Assembly: GCA_046485075.1 (NCBI GenBank)
Contig: JAWOHR010000067.1
Span: forward strand, 1-64,000
DNA: 64,000 bases
Origin: GCA-2748055 sp046485075
GTDB lineage: Bacteria; Bacteroidota; Bacteroidia; Bacteroidales; GCA-2748055
Direction: 5' to 3'
Under the pieces are notes generated by a model. That model was given only the letters and a program-made list of their open reading frames with translations. It ran no database searches and was not told the origin of the DNA. Shown one piece after another: positions 60,411 through 64,000 of the stretch. The first letter of the stretch is position 1; every line of letters starts with the position of its first letter. A program made the position numbers and the translations under genes.

Positions 60411-62756
60411 ATGAAGCAGGAATACAAATACGGGTATTTTAACGAAGAGGGGACCGAATTCACTGTTACCGATCCCAAAACCCCAAGGGCATTTGACAAT
60501 TTCATCTGGAACGACTCCCTCTTCTCCTCTGTCCACCAGACAGGGGTGGGCTTTTTTGATTACCAGGTGGGTGACCTGGAGGCGGTGAAGCTCCTGACCG
60601 GGATCGGGAGGATCTGTGATTTTGATGTATTTGGCAGGGAAGGACTCATGAGCCGGCTGATCTATGTGAGGGATAACGCTACAGGGATTTTCTGGAATGT
60701 GAACTGGGAACCGGTGAAAAAGCCCTTTGACACTTACAGATGTACACACGGCCTCGGATATACACAAATCCGGTCTGTCACAGAAAAGATCGGGTCCGGT
60801 TTCCGGATTTTTGTACCCAAAGGATCGGACCCCCTTGAACTTTGGACCCTCACCTTTGAAAACAGGGACACTGTCCATAGAGATCTCTCCATTTTCGTTT
60901 ACAACCAGTTCATTTTTACATACAAATGGGGATTCAACTCATATGGAGATATGCTGTTCCGCTCCTCCTGGTTTAATGAGAAGCTCAATGCGATGATGGC
61001 CCGGAAAAGGCCTCACGTCTCTCCCCATGATTTCCAGACTGCCTTTATGACAGCCAGCGAACCCATTGCAGGCTATGATGGCAGCAGGGACCTTTTCGTG
61101 GGCACATACAACGCTCTCAATGAACCCGAGGCAGTCATCCGGGGAAAATGCTCCAACTCCCGGGGATCATCCGATTCAACCATCGGGGTCACACAGTTTA
61201 ACATCAGCCTTGCACCACATCAGGCCCATACCATCCAGATGATCCTCGGGGTGACCGACCAGGAGCAGAAAGTGGAATCCATTAAGAACAAGTACCTGGA
61301 CCATGTGGAGGAGTTTTTCAAAGGGCTGAAAGAGGAGAATGATCGTTTCCTCTCCGGCAACACCTTTTCCACCCCCGACCCGCATCTCAACCGCATGTTG
61401 AATACCTGGATCAAACACCAGACTTCTTACGGAGCAAGGTGGTGCCGGTGGGGATGGATGGGATACAGGGACATTGTGCAACACGGATACGGGGTTTCCA
61501 CCTTCAATCCCGCCCGCACAAGGCAAATTTTACTGGAGGCACTGAAGCATCAGTATGCCAGCGGGATGGCATTGCGGGGATGGAACCCGGTGGATGAAAA
61601 GGCTTATTCAGACAGCGCCCTCTGGCTAGTATTCAGCCTCACATCCTACCTGAAAGAGACCGGTGACCTGGCATTCCTGGATAAACAGGTGGATTATTAT
61701 GACCTGGGAACTGACAGTGTGCTGAAACACGTGGAACGTGCCCTCGATTTTTTGGAGCATAATAAGGGAGCACATGAACTCTGCCTGATCAAATTCGGTG
61801 ACTGGAACGACTCCCTGACAGCCATTGGCAGGGAGGGGAGGGGTGAAAGCATCTGGCTGAGCATGGCCTATGCGGAGGCTCTGAGGGAGATGGGCTCGCT
61901 TTATACAGCGTTGGATGATATCCGGAAAGCGGCTGATTTTGACGACCGGTACAACCGTATCAAAAAAGCGGTGAATGATCATGCCTGGGATGGAGCGTGG
62001 TATGTACGTTGTTTTGACGACAATGGCAGACCCATCGGTTCCTCTGCCAACGGGCAGGGTAAAATCTTTCTGAACGCACAGAGCTGGGCCATGATCTCCG
62101 GGATTGCAGACGTGGAGAGAACAGCCTCCAGTATACGATCTGCCGATGCACTCCTTTCCACCCCCATGGGCTACCTGCTCCTGGCCCCCACGTTCATGGA
62201 ACCCGACGACCACATTGGCAGAATCAGTTGCCTGGAACCGGGAATCTGTGAGAACGGGACCGTCTACTCCCATGTAAATGCATGGATGGTGATGGGATTG
62301 CTGCGGGCAGGCATGCCCGATAAGGCCTATGAAACCTTCAGGAGAATCACCCCGGGTTATCCCACCAGGGGAGTGCCGGATCCCAAGCAGGAAATGCCAC
62401 CCTATATTTACGCCAACGGCTACTTCGGACCCGACCACCGCAACAATAAATACCAGATGGAATTCACCTGGATCACCGGATCGGTTGCATGGTACTATAA
62501 TGTTTTATCGCGCGAGATGCTGGGCATTCAACCCGATTACGGCGGACTTCGGATGAATCCAAGGCTCCCCTCCCATTGGGACCAATGTTCGGCTACACGT
62601 ATTTACAGGGGTAAGAAATTCCGGATCAGCATGGAACGTTCAGGGGTACCTGCCATCCAGGTGATCCTGAACGGGAAAATCCTTCCCGGAACCCTGGTCC
62701 CCCTGGCCCAATGCCTCAGTGAAAACCAGGTGGAAGTAATGATACCCAGGATTTAA
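60411..62756 (+). CDS. Divergent GH94 phosphorylase of unknown specificity
   Basis: This 781-residue cytoplasmic GH94 protein has an N-terminal beta domain (EYKYGYFNEEGTEFTVTDPK, THGLGYTQI), a barrel with catalytic acid Asp467 in FGDWNDSLTA, ESIWLSMAYAEALREM, and the phosphate-site motif WITGSVAW. The sugar-binding GxRDxxQD of cellobiose phosphorylase reads GYRDIVQHG here, with His358 in place of Asp, and the spacing around the phosphate site differs. It is therefore a phosphorylase whose acceptor sugar probably is not glucose; this is inference. It lies 11 bp after the symporter and 4 bp before the GH43, in the SusCD operon. Confidence 0.83.
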   Translation: MKQEYKYGYFNEEGTEFTVTDPKTPRAFDNFIWNDSLFSSVHQTGVGFFDYQVGDLEAVKLLTGIGRICDFDVFGREGLMSRLIYVRDNATGIFWNVNWEPVKKPFDTYRCTHGLGYTQIRSVTEKIGSGFRIFVPKGSDPLELWTLTFENRDTVHRDLSIFVYNQFIFTYKWGFNSYGDMLFRSSWFNEKLNAMMARKRPHVSPHDFQTAFMTASEPIAGYDGSRDLFVGTYNALNEPEAVIRGKCSNSRGSSDSTIGVTQFNISLAPHQAHTIQMILGVTDQEQKVESIKNKYLDHVEEFFKGLKEENDRFLSGNTFSTPDPHLNRMLNTWIKHQTSYGARWCRWGWMGYRDIVQHGYGVSTFNPARTRQILLEALKHQYASGMALRGWNPVDEKAYSDSALWLVFSLTSYLKETGDLAFLDKQVDYYDLGTDSVLKHVERALDFLEHNKGAHELCLIKFGDWNDSLTAIGREGRGESIWLSMAYAEALREMGSLYTALDDIRKAADFDDRYNRIKKAVNDHAWDGAWYVRCFDDNGRPIGSSANGQGKIFLNAQSWAMISGIADVERTASSIRSADALLSTPMGYLLLAPTFMEPDDHIGRISCLEPGICENGTVYSHVNAWMVMGLLRAGMPDKAYETFRRITPGYPTRGVPDPKQEMPPYIYANGYFGPDHRNNKYQMEFTWITGSVAWYYNVLSREMLGIQPDYGGLRMNPRLPSHWDQCSATRIYRGKKFRISMERSGVPAIQVILNGKILPGTLVPLAQCLSENQVEVMIPRI

Positions 62757-62760
62757 CCCT

Positions 62761-64000
62761 ATGTCGAGGATACAAACACATACACTCCTTCCCATTTTAC
62801 TCATCGCACTGGTGTCATGCAGACCTGACAGGCAGGCTGCCCTTAGCCAGGTGAGCCCTTCCATGGCCCAGAGGGAGGTGATGGATTGTACACGGGTGGT
62901 CCTTAACAACCCGGTCATTCCCGGATTTAACCCCGATCCCTGTATGATCCGTGTGGATGAGGATTACTATATTGTCACCTCCTCATTCGAGTGGTTTCCT
63001 GCCATCCCCGTTTACCATTCCAGGGACCTTGCCACCTGGGAGGCCACCGGCCATGTGCTGACCAGAGAATCACAGGCCGATTTGCGGGGAATAGGGAACT
63101 CCAGCGGAATATATGCCCCCTCGATCCATTATCACGACGGACGGTTCTATGTTCTTTATACCATCGTTTCAGGAGATTTCTTTCCCTACCTGGCCACCCC
63201 CAACTACATTGTCTGGGCCGACAACATCAACGGCCCATGGTCCGACCCGGTCTACATCAACAGCACCGGTTTTGACCCGGCCCTTTTTTTCGATGACGAC
63301 GGAACGTGTTACTACATGAACATGCTGCTCGATTTCAACAGCGAAATAATTACCGGGGGGATTTCCATGCAGCGCTTTGATATAGAATCGCTGACCACCA
63401 CATCGGAACCCGTGATTATCTTCCGGGGAACCATGCATGGAACCGAAGGCCCAAGGATCTACAAACGAAACGGATACTACTACCTGGTTACCGCCGAGGG
63501 CGGCACCGACTGGAACCACCAGGTCACCGTGTGCAGGTCCGGTCAGGTCGGGGGTCCATACGAGTTATCACCCCATACCCCCCTCCTGTCTTCCAGAGAT
63601 CATCCCGGGCACCCCCTGCAGCGGGCAGGACACGGATCCTGGACGGAGACACCCGACGGGGAATGGTACATGGCCCACCTGGCATCAAGGCCGGTGATGC
63701 CGCAGCGAAAAAGTGTGCTCGGCAGGGAGACCTGCATTCAGAAACTGGAATGGATCGATGACTGGCCGCTGCTCAGGGGAGGGGGTGCACTCCCGTACCT
63801 GACCGTGGAAGGACCAAAAAAGGGAGCTGAATCCTTTGAATCCGGACCGTGCAGGGATGAATTTGAGGGGAAGGTGCTGTTACCTCTCTACCAGACCCTG
63901 AGGCTTCCCTTCGACACATCATGGGTCAGTCTCTCCAGGCGCCCCGGCTCCCTGGCCCTGAAGGGCAGAAAACCCTTTACAAGCAGGGATGATCAGAGCC
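62761..64000 (+). CDS. GH43 beta-xylosidase/arabinofuranosidase-like lipoprotein (partial, cut by window end)
   Basis: An open frame from the ATG at 62761 runs off the right edge, about 413 residues seen. A lipoprotein signal (LLIALVSC, Cys20) leads to a five-bladed propeller: catalytic base Asp in NPVIPGFNPDPCMI, YAPSIHYHDGRFYVLYT, pKa-setting Asp in GFDPALFFDDDG and acid Glu in GTEGPRIYKRNG. After the propeller, EWYMAHLASRP and the DEFEGK linker show the start of a C-terminal beta-sandwich, as in GH43 subfamilies with beta-xylosidase or arabinofuranosidase activity. It begins 4 bp after the GH94 stop. Confidence 0.93.
   Translation, partial: MSRIQTHTLLPILLIALVSCRPDRQAALSQVSPSMAQREVMDCTRVVLNNPVIPGFNPDPCMIRVDEDYYIVTSSFEWFPAIPVYHSRDLATWEATGHVLTRESQADLRGIGNSSGIYAPSIHYHDGRFYVLYTIVSGDFFPYLATPNYIVWADNINGPWSDPVYINSTGFDPALFFDDDGTCYYMNMLLDFNSEIITGGISMQRFDIESLTTTSEPVIIFRGTMHGTEGPRIYKRNGYYYLVTAEGGTDWNHQVTVCRSGQVGGPYELSPHTPLLSSRDHPGHPLQRAGHGSWTETPDGEWYMAHLASRPVMPQRKSVLGRETCIQKLEWIDDWPLLRGGGALPYLTVEGPKKGAESFESGPCRDEFEGKVLLPLYQTLRLPFDTSWVSLSRRPGSLALKGRKPFTSRDDQS

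Overview
The window looks like a chromosome segment of a polysaccharide-degrading Bacteroidota bacterium, most likely class Bacteroidia and perhaps Marinilabiliales-like (the order is inference). The signs are a SusC/SusD pair, both type A and type B type IX secretion (T9SS) sorting domains, Bacteroidota promoters of the TTTG / TAnnTTTG kind, a LytS/LytTR pair, A-rich leaders without strong Shine-Dalgarno sites, and many secreted glycoside hydrolases. Coding density is high. I found no tRNA, rRNA, CRISPR array, intact transposase or prophage.

Layout. 1-3.6 kb: a steroid-5-alpha-reductase-like membrane protein cut by the left edge, small lipoproteins, a beta-propeller lipoprotein and a lysine-rich repeat protein. 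3.7-7.7 kb (minus): a GH9 beta-glucanase followed by an unassigned TIM-barrel-like secreted protein. 7.8-9.6 kb: a LytS/LytTR two-component pair, then a convergent chloramphenicol-acetyltransferase-like gene. 10.4-14.4 kb (minus): a tight six-gene operon of two exported proteins, a VTC-domain protein, a DUF4956 membrane protein, a DUF2490 outer-membrane protein and a Crp/Fnr regulator. 14.6-17.7 kb: an iron-sulfur protein and the NrfHA ammonia-forming nitrite reductase, preceded by a GTAAC-N4-GTTAC palindrome that suits the Crp/Fnr regulator. 17.8 kb: an MscS channel.

18.7-22.2 kb (minus): GH127 and GH51 arabinofuranosidases. 22.4-27.4 kb: a duplicated-domain secreted protein, a 180-bp palindromic MITE-like element, an M14 zinc peptidase and an aldehyde dehydrogenase. 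27.7-34.8 kb: symporter, cellobiose 2-epimerase, GH130 mannosylglucose phosphorylase and GH115 alpha-glucuronidase. The first three match the known Bacteroides mannobiose route (import, epimerise, phosphorolyse). A convergent GH94 cellobiose phosphorylase follows. 37.3-44.4 kb: guanine deaminase, Gfo/Idh/MocA oxidoreductase, a large PKD-domain T9SS protein, asparagine synthetase AsnA and a GntP transporter.

44.8-64 kb: the main polysaccharide utilisation locus, all on the plus strand. A non-catalytic CBM9-like surface protein has its own promoter and terminator. It is followed by a modular clan-A hydrolase with a T9SS signal, SusC, SusD, GH78, GH42, a second symporter, a divergent GH94 phosphorylase and a GH43 that runs off the right edge. 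The expected flow is: surface binding and cleavage by the T9SS proteins, uptake by SusCD, trimming in the periplasm by GH78/GH42/GH43, import by the symporter, and phosphorolysis in the cytoplasm. The target glycan is not settled by sequence; GH78, GH42 and GH43 suggest a hemicellulose, pectin or arabinogalactan-type substrate. The most promising unknowns are the divergent GH94, the clan-A enzyme, the VTC/DUF4956/DUF2490/Crp operon, and the palindromic element.
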